The notes below the pieces were generated by a model. The model was given only the letters and a program-made list of their open reading frames with translations. It did not search any database and was not told where the DNA came from. Made by a program: the position numbers and the translations under genes. Shown piece by piece: positions 17,568 to 26,843 of a DNA stretch of 64,000 nucleotides (positions are counted from its first letter, which is position 1; every line of letters begins with the position of its first letter). Origin of the DNA: UMGS1908 sp045655005 (GTDB taxonomy: Bacteria > Bacillota > Clostridia > Christensenellales > UBA1242); NCBI GenBank assembly GCA_045655005.1, contig JAZOOJ010000001.1:48798-112797 (forward strand), in the 5' to 3' direction.

Positions 17568-18584
17568 ATGCAAGATAAAACTATGATAATAATGGAACCG
17601 ACTGAGAGTGACTCTGAAAAACGCGCTTGTTTATATATAGAGCGTTCGGTGTTGGGGATTGTTTCATTGCTTAATATGTTTAATATGGATAGGTCTAGGG
17701 AATACAAACTGCTTTTGATTGATGACGACGGCGGAGTTGCGACTGAAATCATTTCAGATAACTATAAATTATTTAGGCTGCCTAAAAACTTTTCTTTAAA
17801 TAGTGATATGTATGCAGAATTGTATGATGGCGATGAATTAGTGCTTACAGGTCAACATTTTGCTGAAAATATTGGTATTAACCTTGCAAAGGAATGGCTT
17901 AGATATAATGAAGATGGGTGTGATAAGTTAAAATTTGATGAACAAAACCATAACAATATTATTCCATTTGACAAAAACACAAAGCCCCTTTCTGCAAAAG
18001 AATGGGCGGAACAAAGTGGTCAAAGTGATTTATTTGAGTCGGCAACGCAAATTCTAGACAAGTTTAGAGATGGGCTTTATAACTTTTCTGTTGTAAAAGA
18101 AGACGAATCTAATAATTATGAAAACATATCAAATATCATCAGTGCCGATAGCACACTTGTAGGCAATAATGAAAGAACTGAAAGTCTTGAAGCCAAAACG
18201 AGTGATGGAAAAGAAGAGGATTTTTCTCCAACGCTGACTTACTGGCAGTCAATAGAAGATGATTTCGAAGAACTTTTTTTCTTAGGGAAACGAGAGCAGG
18301 TGCTTGAAAATATGTTTAAAAATAGTATGTGGACAAGAAGTTTATTTAAGGGTGAAGAAATGTGTTTCGGTAAAATATACAAGGAATCTAGCCACTTTTA
18401 CGGTGCTACGCCTGACATAGTAGCACTTGCGATTCCCGTTTTAAGCAAAAAAGAGGAGAAAGGCCTGCTTGGAAGTTTTTCAAGTTATGTAAAATTAAAC
18501 AATGTTAATGACGGTGGTTTTATGGTGTTATTGCAAGATGCAGAAAGTGGTAGAGCTATTAAAATAATAAAAAATAAAGGTTGA
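17568..18584 (+). CDS. Hypothetical protein, 338 aa
   Basis: Not recognised. Soluble and acidic, no signal peptide or TM. It seems two-part: residues about 1-125 (with KLLLIDDDGG and a beta-rich look), an Asp/Glu/Ser-rich linker (about 130-220), and a C-terminal globular part beginning TYWQSIEDDFEELFFLG (about 222-338). GGAGA lies 10 nt before the ATG. The -35 box of the next gene overlaps its stop codon. Confidence 0.75.
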   Translation: MQDKTMIIMEPTESDSEKRACLYIERSVLGIVSLLNMFNMDRSREYKLLLIDDDGGVATEIISDNYKLFRLPKNFSLNSDMYAELYDGDELVLTGQHFAENIGINLAKEWLRYNEDGCDKLKFDEQNHNNIIPFDKNTKPLSAKEWAEQSGQSDLFESATQILDKFRDGLYNFSVVKEDESNNYENISNIISADSTLVGNNERTESLEAKTSDGKEEDFSPTLTYWQSIEDDFEELFFLGKREQVLENMFKNSMWTRSLFKGEEMCFGKIYKESSHFYGATPDIVALAIPVLSKKEEKGLLGSFSSYVKLNNVNDGGFMVLLQDAESGRAIKIIKNKG

Positions 18585-18610
18585 CATAAGATGTGTGATT
18601 GATGTAAAAT
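18581..18610 (+). promoter_or_regulatory. Sigma-A promoter overlapping upstream stop codon
   Basis: TTGACA (18581-18586), 18 nt, TAAAAT (18605-18610). The TGA of the preceding gene is within the -35 box. Confidence 0.75.
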
Positions 18611-18677
18611 TAACAAGTAAGGTTATATTAATATTACAAATTATTTTTTATATAAGAAGGTCGAGGATTTTATTTTT

Positions 18678-19928
18678 ATGAAACGTATTGCATCAATTAT
18701 TTCAAGTTTTATTCTTCTTGTTTGCGTGGCGTTCACAATGACTGCCTGCAAGCCAAAAGTTACAAATTTTTCAACAGAGGGCGTTATCAGTAATGGTAAT
18801 CTTGGTGTTGTGAAAGATGACATTTTATATTATGTTAACAGATTAACTTCTGATAGAACGCTTCGTGGCAAAGACCAAGAAATGTTTGGTATTTACAAAA
18901 CCGCCGTTGACTCAAATGGAAGCCCTGTTGGTGAGGCTGAACTTCTTTACACAACATTTGCCGGTTTTGAAAGTGGACAACTGTTTATTTATGGTGATTA
19001 TATTTATTACACAACACCTGCAGATGTTACCAACCAATCGGGCAAAAGACTGACTGACCGCACAAGTTTTTGTAGAGTTGGTATAGACGGTAAAAATTTT
19101 AGTTTGATTTACACTAATGATAGTGATGAAGAACCAACATTTGGTTATTATGTTTACGACAATATGTTGTATTTAATTGTTTTACAAGAAACAAATCTTT
19201 ATTCAATCAAAATGGATAAGAAATTTACCGTAACTCAAATTGATAGCGATGTAACAAGTGTTGTACTAAGCGAAACTTCTGGTGAAGGTGGCGGAGCAGA
19301 AGGCTATGTATTTTATACAAAAGAACCAGCTGAGGGCTTTATTACACAAACTGGGCATAATGTTTATAGGTCTACACCAGACGGAAAAAATCCTGAACTT
19401 ATTTCATCTGGTCAAAATGTAACTCTTTTAAGAGTTGTTAATGGGTATTTGTATTATTTACTTGATTCTGCAACAATGTACAGAACAACCACAACCGGTG
19501 GGTTTACAACGGGTGATTCAATCTCATTTATAAGTTATGAAAACTTTATGATTTTAAGTGATGGTGGAATTGTTGCTCAAAACAAGGATAAATCGCAAAC
19601 TTGGTATTACAATTGGACATCAGGTTCTTTGGTTTCAAGATGCTTATTAACGTCAATTTCTTATGAATTATTGTTTGAAAACAATGGCTATATTTATATG
19701 AAAAACAATGTAAAAGATGAAACAAAATATATGGTGAGAATTAATACGACCGACACAAATCAAACCGTTCAAAAGATTACCGAAGTTGAAACTCAAAAAG
19801 CTGGCAACTATATGCATTATGAAATTATCGGCTCAACCCTATATTTCTATGAAAAAGAAACTGTGACCGATGCAAATGGTAAAAGTCTTAGTTATAGTAA
19901 ATTGAATACGTTGTTAATTAATAAATAA
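18678..19928 (+). CDS. Lipoprotein, DUF5050/beta-propeller-like
   Basis: 416 aa. An N-terminal signal with lipobox (FTMTAC, Cys about residue 24) predicts a lipid-anchored surface protein. The rest consists of repeated units such as DDILYYVN, GDYIYYTTPAD and NGYLYYLLDSATMYR spaced about 45-50 residues, typical of the DUF5050/prolyl-free propeller lipoproteins of Clostridia; likely a multi-bladed propeller. Function unknown. AAGAAGG lies upstream of the ATG. Monocistronic between its promoter and terminator. Confidence 0.8.
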   Translation: MKRIASIISSFILLVCVAFTMTACKPKVTNFSTEGVISNGNLGVVKDDILYYVNRLTSDRTLRGKDQEMFGIYKTAVDSNGSPVGEAELLYTTFAGFESGQLFIYGDYIYYTTPADVTNQSGKRLTDRTSFCRVGIDGKNFSLIYTNDSDEEPTFGYYVYDNMLYLIVLQETNLYSIKMDKKFTVTQIDSDVTSVVLSETSGEGGGAEGYVFYTKEPAEGFITQTGHNVYRSTPDGKNPELISSGQNVTLLRVVNGYLYYLLDSATMYRTTTTGGFTTGDSISFISYENFMILSDGGIVAQNKDKSQTWYYNWTSGSLVSRCLLTSISYELLFENNGYIYMKNNVKDETKYMVRINTTDTNQTVQKITEVETQKAGNYMHYEIIGSTLYFYEKETVTDANGKSLSYSKLNTLLINK

Positions 19929-19936
19929 TTTGAAAA

Positions 19937-19970
19937 GACGTCAACTATTAGTGTTGGCGTTTTTCTTTTT
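19937..19970 (+). terminator. Intrinsic terminator
   Basis: GACGTCAAC pairs with GTTGGCGTT (G-U pairs), loop 7, then TTTTCTTTTT. Confidence 0.85.
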
Positions 19971-20005
19971 CGACAAAATTAAATAAAAACTCCAAAATAT
20001 AAAGT

Positions 20006-20029
20006 AGTGCTATTACAGACAATAGTACT
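20006..20029. repeat. Hairpin upstream of dacF-like gene
   Basis: AGTGCTATT - 6 nt - AATAGTACT (one G-U), 25 bp before the start codon. Possible operator or leader hairpin. Confidence 0.4.
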
Positions 20030-20053
20030 AATGAAAAAAGGGGAGAGAATTTA

Positions 20054-21256
20054 ATGAAAAAGGTAATAACAATTTTTGCAATAATTTTTGTAACGGTGAT
20101 GGCAGTAATGGTTCCTGTTGCAAGAGAATTAATATTTTGCTGGAAGAGAGTTGATTTCAATGTAAGTGCGTCTGAGATTAATTCAGATGTTAAGTCTGCC
20201 TTGGGTTTAAAAGCGAAATCAAGTGTTTTGATGGAGGCTAACAGCAATAAAGTTTTATATGAAGATAATGCAAATAAACAACTTGCACCAGCAAGTATGA
20301 CAAAGGTAATGACAATGCTTATTGTCATGGAAGAAATTGATGCAGGTAGACTATCTTTGAATGATAAAACCATTATAAGTGAATATTCTGCAAGTCAAGA
20401 GGGGTCTGAGTGCTTTTTAGATGCTGGGCACAGTTACACAATTGGTGAACTTATTAAGTCGGTTGCTGTCGCAAGTGCGAATGATTCTTGTGTGGCGCTA
20501 GCCGAAGCCGTTTGTGGAGATGAAAAACTTTTTGTAAACAAAATGAATGAAAGAGCAAAGGCTCTTGGAATGAAAAATACAAACTATGCAAACTGTACAG
20601 GGTTAGATGCAAGTGGGCATAAAAGTACAGCATATGACTTGTGTCTTGCAATTAAAGCACTTTCTAAATATGATATAATTTCAAATTTTGAAAAAACGTG
20701 GATGTATGATATGAAGCATAAAAATGGTAGAGTTACAGGCCTTACGAATACAAACAGATTGGTAAGAAACAACCCAGATTGTTATATGGCAAAGACAGGA
20801 CATACCGATGATGCAGGATATTGTATTGTTGTTTATGGGAAACGTGGTGGAACAGATATGATTGCTTGTGTTATGGGCTTAGATGATAGTGCTACAAGAT
20901 TTGAAGAAGTAACAAAATTATTAAACTACGGATTTGCAAACTATGAAAGCCAATTGCTGATTGAAAAAGATAAGCCTATGGGAGAAGCAAGAGTACGTGG
21001 CGGGAAAATAAAAACCGTGCCATATTATCCAGAAGAAGATATTTACGGATTTACTAAAAAGGGTGAAAAATTAAATCCTGAAATAGTTCAAACTTTAGAT
21101 AGCGAAGTTGTAAAGGCTCCTATAAATGAGGGTGACAATATTGGTAAATTAGAGATTTTCTTAGATGGAGAAATAAGCAATGAAACGGGCTTAGAGGTAA
21201 GAGAAAATGTTGAGCCTTGGGGCGTAAAAGATATAGTAGTTGAATTAATTGGTTAA
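20054..21256 (+). CDS. dacF: D-alanyl-D-alanine carboxypeptidase (DacF/PBP5-like)
   Basis: 400 aa, secreted or membrane-tethered penicillin-binding protein that trims the terminal D-Ala of peptidoglycan stem peptides. N-terminal hydrophobic segment (about residues 4-28); S11 peptidase motifs SMTK (SxxK nucleophile), SAN (VASANDS) and KTG (MAKTGHTDDAG); C-terminal beta domain of the PBP5 type. GGGGAGAG precedes the ATG by 6-7 nt. In spore formers DacF acts on spore cortex, but which PBP5 paralogue this is cannot be told from the sequence alone. Confidence 0.9.
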   Translation: MKKVITIFAIIFVTVMAVMVPVARELIFCWKRVDFNVSASEINSDVKSALGLKAKSSVLMEANSNKVLYEDNANKQLAPASMTKVMTMLIVMEEIDAGRLSLNDKTIISEYSASQEGSECFLDAGHSYTIGELIKSVAVASANDSCVALAEAVCGDEKLFVNKMNERAKALGMKNTNYANCTGLDASGHKSTAYDLCLAIKALSKYDIISNFEKTWMYDMKHKNGRVTGLTNTNRLVRNNPDCYMAKTGHTDDAGYCIVVYGKRGGTDMIACVMGLDDSATRFEEVTKLLNYGFANYESQLLIEKDKPMGEARVRGGKIKTVPYYPEEDIYGFTKKGEKLNPEIVQTLDSEVVKAPINEGDNIGKLEIFLDGEISNETGLEVRENVEPWGVKDIVVELIG

Positions 21257-21262
21257 AATTTA

Positions 21263-21334
21263 AAAATATAGGTAAGATAATTATTATTCACAAAAAGCAG
21301 ATTGTAATATATGAAATCTTGCCTATATTTTTTT
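21263..21334 (+). terminator. Long-stem terminator
   Basis: AAATATAGGTAAGAT and ATCTTGCCTATATTT arms (about 15 bp, one G-U) around a loop of about 36 nt, then T7. Confidence 0.8.
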
Positions 21335-21350
21335 GTTGTGATTAAATAAT

Positions 21351-21379
21351 TTGACAGTGGGCTTAATAATATATATAAT
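21351..21379 (+). promoter_or_regulatory. Consensus sigma-A promoter
   Basis: TTGACA (21351-21356), 17 nt, TATAAT (21374-21379). Confidence 0.85.
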
Positions 21380-21410
21380 TAAGTATATAAATTTTGGGAG
21401 AGTGTTTTTA

Positions 21411-22097
21411 ATGCTGATTAGTTTATTTCAAGCGAAGTTAACCTTTTTACAATTTATGGCGGTATTGCTTGCGTACTTAGGCGTGCTATTAATAAGTTTT
21501 TCAGCACACGAATTTGCACATGCATTTACAGCATATAAAAATGGAGACCCAACAGCCAAAGCATACGGCAGAATGACGTTAAATCCATTTGCTCACATAA
21601 ATGTTTATGGGTTTGTTTGTTTGATTATTTTTGGATTTGGTTGGGCAGATCCAGTTCCTGTTAATGAATATAATTACAGGCGTGGGAAACGCAGTATGTT
21701 TGCGGTTGCTATTTCAGGCATCGTTGCAAACCTAGTATTAGCACTTGGATTCACATTTGTCTATGCACTTATCGGAACAATATCTCCAAGTGCTTTTATG
21801 GGGCATACGTTTTGGTCTGAACTTTTAAGTTATTTTTTAATTTATGGCGTAGAAATCAACTTGTGTTTAGCATTTTTCAATCTTTTGCCATTTTATCCAC
21901 TTGACGGAAGCCGTCTTCTTGAATTGATGCTTAAGCCAAATAGCCCAGTTTTGCAATTTATGTACAAATACTCAACATTAATTCTTTTAATGCTTTTGTG
22001 TTTTGGTGTAATTAATTTTGTGCTTCAATATGTTTTGTACTTTATGGAAATTGGAATGCTTACGATGTGGACAAGTTTGTTCAGTTTATTTACTTAG
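21411..22097 (+). CDS. Site-2 protease family (M50) membrane metallopeptidase
   Basis: 228 aa with about six hydrophobic helices. Zinc-site motif HEFAH (HExxH, residues about 31-35) and the distal Asp motif FYPLDGSR that supplies the third ligand. This compact M50B form is common in Firmicutes next to scpA; substrates unknown. Start at ATG 21411 with GGGAGAG 10 nt upstream; the earlier frame start falls in the promoter. Likely co-transcribed with scpA and scpB. Confidence 0.9.
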   Translation: MLISLFQAKLTFLQFMAVLLAYLGVLLISFSAHEFAHAFTAYKNGDPTAKAYGRMTLNPFAHINVYGFVCLIIFGFGWADPVPVNEYNYRRGKRSMFAVAISGIVANLVLALGFTFVYALIGTISPSAFMGHTFWSELLSYFLIYGVEINLCLAFFNLLPFYPLDGSRLLELMLKPNSPVLQFMYKYSTLILLMLLCFGVINFVLQYVLYFMEIGMLTMWTSLFSLFT

Positions 22098-22126
22098 ATA
22101 AGAAAAATTAAAATGGAATTAAAATT

Positions 22127-22921
22127 ATGGAAAATATAAAAGTCGAAAATAAAGAAGATTTGGAATCTCTTGGAATAGAAAACCAGGAAGATATTGATGA
22201 AAGTGGTGTAAAATTTAGGCTTGACAAATTTGAGGGACCTCTTGATTTGCTTTTACATTTAATTAAAGATGCAAAGATTGATATAAAAGATATTTTTATA
22301 TCAACCATTACTGAGCAATTTTTAGAATATATTAATGAATTTTCGGAAATGCCTGTCGAAAAGGTTGGAGATTTTATTGAAATGGCTGCGATGTTGCTTG
22401 AGATAAAGTCTAAAAAATTATTACCGCCTCCGCCAAAAGAAGACGATGAAGATGAAGAAGATCCAGAGAAAAAATTGATTAGACAATTGGAAGAATATAA
22501 ACTTTTTAAAGAGCAATCGGAGGTTTTAAGCAATTTGGAAAACGTCAATTCTCTTTATAAAGACCCAGAGCCACTTGCAAATGGATATAGATATGAATTA
22601 AAAGATTTCAGTTTTGATAAACTTTTAGATGCTTTTGCTCTTATAATGCACAAGGTCGAACAGCGTGCAGAAGTGCCAGAAGCAAAGCAAATTGCAAAAG
22701 ACAGATTTACTGTCGCACAAAAAATGGCGGACATCAAAGACAAGTTGCTACAAACTGATAAGATAAGGTTTTCTGAATTATATCAAGATGATTATAGTAA
22801 AAGTGAAGTAATTAACACTTTTTTGGCGTTACTTGAATTGTTAAAAACACAAATGATAAAGGTACTTCAACCAGACATATTCAGTGATATTTTTATCGAG
22901 AAGAACGAGGAAGTAATTTAA
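22127..22921 (+). CDS. scpA: Segregation and condensation protein ScpA
   Basis: 264 aa, kleisin subunit of the SMC-ScpAB complex that organises and separates chromosomes. The family block FEGPLDLLLHLIKDAKIDI is at residues about 33-52, EKVGDFIEMAAMLLEIKSKKLLP follows, and a winged-helix C-terminus (TFLALLELLKTQ). An N-terminal acidic extension of about 25 residues is unusual. Paired with scpB 25 bp downstream. Confidence 0.95.
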   Translation: MENIKVENKEDLESLGIENQEDIDESGVKFRLDKFEGPLDLLLHLIKDAKIDIKDIFISTITEQFLEYINEFSEMPVEKVGDFIEMAAMLLEIKSKKLLPPPPKEDDEDEEDPEKKLIRQLEEYKLFKEQSEVLSNLENVNSLYKDPEPLANGYRYELKDFSFDKLLDAFALIMHKVEQRAEVPEAKQIAKDRFTVAQKMADIKDKLLQTDKIRFSELYQDDYSKSEVINTFLALLELLKTQMIKVLQPDIFSDIFIEKNEEVI

Positions 22922-22946
22922 TCAAAACAGAATTAAAGGAAAAAAT

Positions 22947-23666
22947 ATGGAAAATAAAGAAAAATTAGCACAAGTAATTGAGGGAATATTATTTGTTTCG
23001 GGTGAGGCTGTTAGCATAACTGATATTATGAGCAAACTTGAAATAACCGAACAAGAATTAAATGAAGCGGTTGAAACTTTGGAATTTAAGTACAATAATC
23101 CAAGTGGTATAATTTTAAAACAATTCAATCGCAAACTTCAACTTGCTACAAATCCAGAATATATTGAAAATATTTCGCTTGTCTTGAATCCAATTAGAGA
23201 GCGTGCACTAAGTAAGGCGACCATTGAAACTTTGGCTATAATTTGTTATAAACAGCCAATTACAAGGCTTGAGATTGAAGAGATTAGGGGCGTTTCATGC
23301 GACTATGCGGTAAGTGTGCTGATGGAACATAAATTAATTGAAATAGTAGGTAAAAAAGACGTGGTTGGAAAACCTGTAATGTTTGGAACAACTGATGACT
23401 TTTTGAAACGATTTAATTTAAATTCTCTTGAAGATTTACCAGACAAAGAAAGTTTACTTGCACGAATTAAGACAATTCGTGATGGAGATCGTGACCAATC
23501 TCTGTATCGTCAATTTGATATTTCTGATGAAGAGATAATACCTGAAAAAATCAAAGAAAAGCAAGAGACTAAGTTGCTAAAAGTAGAATCTGAAATTGAA
23601 ATCCCAAATGTTATTTCTGGGGATATAGTAAAATCAGAATTTAGCGAAGCAGATGATTTTGTTTAA
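22947..23666 (+). CDS. scpB: Segregation and condensation protein ScpB
   Basis: 239 aa. Winged-helix protein that dimerises and binds ScpA. Conserved EGILFVSGE, LAIICYKQPITR, IEEIRGV and LEDLPD segments. AAAGGAAAAA precedes the ATG. A hairpin terminator directly follows, and the rRNA pseudouridine synthase rluB, often in the same cluster, lies 3 kb away on the other strand. Confidence 0.95.
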   Translation: MENKEKLAQVIEGILFVSGEAVSITDIMSKLEITEQELNEAVETLEFKYNNPSGIILKQFNRKLQLATNPEYIENISLVLNPIRERALSKATIETLAIICYKQPITRLEIEEIRGVSCDYAVSVLMEHKLIEIVGKKDVVGKPVMFGTTDDFLKRFNLNSLEDLPDKESLLARIKTIRDGDRDQSLYRQFDISDEEIIPEKIKEKQETKLLKVESEIEIPNVISGDIVKSEFSEADDFV

Positions 23667-23699
23667 TATTTAATTTAAGAATAAAAATAAAAAAAATAA

Positions 23700-23735
23700 C
23701 AACACTATTTTTGTATGAAGATAGTGTTGTTTATT
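23700..23735 (+). terminator. Terminator-like hairpin enclosing the next start codon
   Basis: CAACACTAT (23700-23708) pairs perfectly with ATAGTGTTG (23721-23729), 12-nt loop, followed by a T-rich tract. An A-rich run precedes it. The ATG of the next gene (23715) is in the loop and its first codons form the 3' arm. Confidence 0.7.
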
Positions 23736-24272
23736 TTTATACCATTATTAGTGTTATTGTTTGTGCTAATGTTTCCAATTAAAGCACAAGCAAAGTTTGT
23801 TCTTGATATTAAAAGTAGAAGTGTTTACTTTGTTGTTTTAGGGGCTGGAATTTCAATTATAAAAGGAAAGGTATATTTGCTTGAAAATCTGACAACAAGT
23901 GTCATAACAGACAAAATATTTTTTATGAATATGAAACAATCTAATATTGAAAAATACTTTATGCTGAAATCTCTTTTAAAAAAAATCAAACTTAGTGAAG
24001 TTGTAATTTTAACAGACGCAGGTATACAAGAAGATGCATTTTTAACAAGTATGATAGTCGGAAGTTTTAATGCGTTTTTCTCATCGCTTGCACCGCTTAG
24101 CAAAAGTAAAGATATAATATACGATATAAAAATTGACCCCACATATAAAGATACAAATTTAAATGTGGCAGGTGAAACAACTATTAAAATATCGGTATTA
24201 AATTTGATAATAGCAATAGTAGATGCAAAAGTTAAAGCAAAAAACTATAAAAAGGAGAATCAATATGTTTAG
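23715..24272 (+). CDS. DUF2953-like membrane protein (YtfI-type)
   Basis: 185 aa. One N-terminal TM (about residues 2-22) and an extracytoplasmic or cytoplasmic domain with the pattern of DUF2953 proteins, which sit next to gerW/ytfJ in many spore formers (ytfI-ytfJ in Bacillus). No ribosome binding site is visible; the start codon sits in the loop of the hairpin at 23700-23729. Overlaps gerW by 8 bp. Confidence 0.72.
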   Translation: MKIVLFIFIPLLVLLFVLMFPIKAQAKFVLDIKSRSVYFVVLGAGISIIKGKVYLLENLTTSVITDKIFFMNMKQSNIEKYFMLKSLLKKIKLSEVVILTDAGIQEDAFLTSMIVGSFNAFFSSLAPLSKSKDIIYDIKIDPTYKDTNLNVAGETTIKISVLNLIIAIVDAKVKAKNYKKENQYV

Positions 24273-24687
24273 AAAAGATGATAAAGGCGGATTTATTTAT
24301 GAGAGAGAGCCAATAACTGAATTGGTGACAAATGCAATCAAAGAAATCAAAGGAATGATTGACAGTGATGTTGTTGTTGGTAAACAAATAAGAACGCCAG
24401 ACGACAAAGTGATTGTTCCAATAAGCAGAGTTAGTGTGGGGTTTGTGGCTGGTGGCGGGGAGTACAATGCTACCACTATTGACACAAAATCGCCATATGC
24501 TGGCGGAAGCGGTGCCGGTTTTTCAATTATTCCAATGGGTTTGGTTGTTATTAATGGAGAAGATGTTAAGATGATAAAAATCACGCAAGCTGAACCTCTT
24601 TTGAAATTGATTGATATAATTCCTGATGTTATCAAAAGTGCAGTGGATAAACATAAAAAAAAGGAAAATAATGATGAGAAATTATAA
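24265..24687 (+). CDS. gerW: Sporulation protein GerW (YtfJ)
   Basis: 140 aa. Family signature GKQIRTPDDKVIVPISRVSVGFVAGGGEY (positions about 32-60) and the Gly-rich YAGGSGAGFSIIPMG segment. Required for proper germinant response in Bacillus spores. AAGGAG lies 7 nt before ATG 24265. The end overlaps the start of the carboxypeptidase gene. Confidence 0.93.
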   Translation: MFRKDDKGGFIYEREPITELVTNAIKEIKGMIDSDVVVGKQIRTPDDKVIVPISRVSVGFVAGGGEYNATTIDTKSPYAGGSGAGFSIIPMGLVVINGEDVKMIKITQAEPLLKLIDIIPDVIKSAVDKHKKKENNDEKL

Positions 24688-26074
24688 TTCGATAAGTAGT
24701 TTTGCTGAATATAAAATGCAAAATGTATGTGAAAATTCTTTAAAAAGCAATGTAAGTTTTCCAATTAGTGAAAATATCAGAAAGGGTGAATATTTTTATG
24801 AAAAGCCTTGTCGCTCGATTGAAGTCGCAGAAGAAAATGAACCAATAAAAGGAGAAACTACAGTTTGTTATGACAAAAGTCACACTAATTTGTTCGCTCT
24901 TGTGTTTTCAATTGCGGTAGTTTTAATTTTGGCAATTATTGCTGGATTAAATTTTGCGTCAAGCACAAATTATACGACTTTTTACAGGTTTTCGGGGTCG
25001 GTATTGGCTGACGAAAAGAAACCATATAAATCGATGGTTGTAATTGAGCCAAATTCTAAAAGTGTGCTTGAATCATTTAATGAGAATGAAAAATTGCCTA
25101 TGGCAAGTACGACAAAGATAATGACAGCAATTATCACCATTGAAAACAATGCAGATTTAACAAAAGTTGTTCCCGCACCACGTGAAGCCGTTGGTATTGA
25201 GGGGACAAGTATATATCTTCGTGAAAATGAAGAGTTATCAATTAAAGATTTGTTGTATGGATTAATATTGGCAAGCGGGAATGATTCAGCGTCGGCTTTG
25301 GCTATAATAACGTCTGGAAGTGAAGATGCGTTTGTTCAATTAATGAATGACAAGGTCGCTGAGTTAGGACTTAAAAACACGCATTTTACAAATCCTCACG
25401 GGCTTCACGATGATAATCATTATACAAGTGCTTTGGATTTGGCAAAAATTACAGCCTACGCATTACAAAATGATGTGTTTAGAGAAATTGTTTCAACTAA
25501 AAGGCATACGATTGCTGAAACACCGCTTACAAAAGAAAGATATTTAAAGAATAAACAAAAGTTATTATTTGATGATGAATTAAATTCTGGAGAACTTCAA
25601 ATTACAGGCGTTAAAAGTGGGTTTACACCCGAAGCCGGAAGGTGTTTGGTGACAAGCGGTTATAAAGGCGATATGAATGCAATTTGTGTAGTATTTAATT
25701 GTCCGGACATGTTTGAAGAAAGCAAAGAATTGATACAAAAAGCATTAAATGTGTATGTGTACGAACAAATTATTGAGCCTTATAATTATTTATCGACGCT
25801 GACAGTATTAGACGGCGATATTGAAAATATTAATGTTTTTAGCGAATTAGGCTTCTCTTATCCAATAAAAAAAGATGAAAAAATTGAAATTAAAACATAT
25901 TTAGAGTATCCAAAAGAAATCTACGCACCAATTTCAGAGAATCAAGAAGTGGGGCGAGTTATTGTAACAATTAATGGAGAAGAAAAGTTCTCAACGCCAA
26001 TAAAATCAATGGAGAATGTAAAAAATACAAACTACAAAAAAATAGCAAAAGGGTTAATTGAGGAATTTATTTAA
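24671..26074 (+). CDS. D-alanyl-D-alanine carboxypeptidase with N-terminal cytoplasmic segment
   Basis: About 467 aa. A cytoplasmic stretch of some 70 residues precedes the TM helix (LVFSIAVVLILAIIAGLNFA), then an S11 peptidase domain: STTK (SxxK), SGN (LASGNDSA) and KSG in place of KTG (GVKSGFTPEAG). Two start codons in tandem (24671, 24674) follow AAGGA. Overlaps gerW. Probably a sporulation-linked DacB/DacF type enzyme given the gerW operon; this is inference. Confidence 0.88.
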   Translation: MMRNYNSISSFAEYKMQNVCENSLKSNVSFPISENIRKGEYFYEKPCRSIEVAEENEPIKGETTVCYDKSHTNLFALVFSIAVVLILAIIAGLNFASSTNYTTFYRFSGSVLADEKKPYKSMVVIEPNSKSVLESFNENEKLPMASTTKIMTAIITIENNADLTKVVPAPREAVGIEGTSIYLRENEELSIKDLLYGLILASGNDSASALAIITSGSEDAFVQLMNDKVAELGLKNTHFTNPHGLHDDNHYTSALDLAKITAYALQNDVFREIVSTKRHTIAETPLTKERYLKNKQKLLFDDELNSGELQITGVKSGFTPEAGRCLVTSGYKGDMNAICVVFNCPDMFEESKELIQKALNVYVYEQIIEPYNYLSTLTVLDGDIENINVFSELGFSYPIKKDEKIEIKTYLEYPKEIYAPISENQEVGRVIVTINGEEKFSTPIKSMENVKNTNYKKIAKGLIEEFI

Positions 26075-26079
26075 AAATA

Positions 26080-26117
26080 AAAATCACGTTAAAAGTAATT
26101 AATACTTTTGCGTGATT
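26080..26117. terminator. Bidirectional terminator
   Basis: AAAATCACG..AAAAGT pairs with ACTTTT..CGTGATTTT; A/T tracts on both sides end the convergent genes at 24671 (+) and 26125 (-). Confidence 0.85.
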
Positions 26118-26124
26118 TTTGTTA

Positions 26125-26670
26125 CTATACAGCCGAGCTTTCATTGTCGCTTTCATCTGTTTGCATATGTAATGAATTTTGGCATGTTGTATTTGTTGCA
26201 TAGAAAACAACGAACTGGTCAGGGTCTCTTTTTGCAAAGGTTGAATATTTTGAAACCAAGGCAAAATCTCTATTCGCTCTGCCACTTGTATGGTGAGTGA
26301 GTATACCTACAGGTATAGATTTACCTATTTTAAGACTTGCTAATGTGTCACCTGAGCATTCTTTTATGAAAATATCATAAATATCATTCTCGATTTGACG
26401 ATTAACAGAATTGACGGAAGTAAACTTTGCTGAAAGTTCTTTAACTTCGCCGTTGATATTACGCATTACAAATACAGATGCATTGCCAAAAAGATTAAAG
26501 GCTTCAATATTGATTAATTCAATCATATTAGCGTTCTTTGGGTAATATGGAGATGAAGGCTTGATGCTGTTAATAATTTCCATAAATTCGTTAATTGTAG
26601 ATATTGTTTCGTCATTGGCGTGTTTTTTCATTTGTTCAAGTGAACGATTAAATCCTAGTGAATAGTTCAT
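26125..26670 (-). CDS. Hypothetical protein, 181 aa
   Basis: Not recognised. Soluble, no TM. Contains a GNASVFVMRNINGEVKEL segment and GKSIPVGILTHHTSGRANRDF. GGGAGAG lies 7 nt before the ATG. Single-gene unit on the minus strand. Confidence 0.75.
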   Translation of the reverse strand: MNYSLGFNRSLEQMKKHANDETISTINEFMEIINSIKPSSPYYPKNANMIELINIEAFNLFGNASVFVMRNINGEVKELSAKFTSVNSVNRQIENDIYDIFIKECSGDTLASLKIGKSIPVGILTHHTSGRANRDFALVSKYSTFAKRDPDQFVVFYATNTTCQNSLHMQTDESDNESSAV

Positions 26671-26733
26671 AAATTTCTCTCCCTTAATTAATAATAGTTT
26701 ATAGTATGAATATTTGTTGTTTTGAGCAACAAA

Positions 26734-26760
26734 AAATAACGATTTAAACCATCGTTATTT
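26734..26760 (-). terminator. Terminator for rluB
   Basis: AAATAACGAT / ATCGTTATTT perfect 10-bp stem, 7-nt loop; on the minus strand a T6 run follows. A second small hairpin (TTGTTG..CAACAA) lies just beyond. Confidence 0.85.
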
Positions 26761-26843
26761 TTAGTGATTATATAATACGATATAAACATAAATAAATTTA
26801 ATAAGAATATTGAGTTTATTTGGCTTATTTTATATATTTATGT

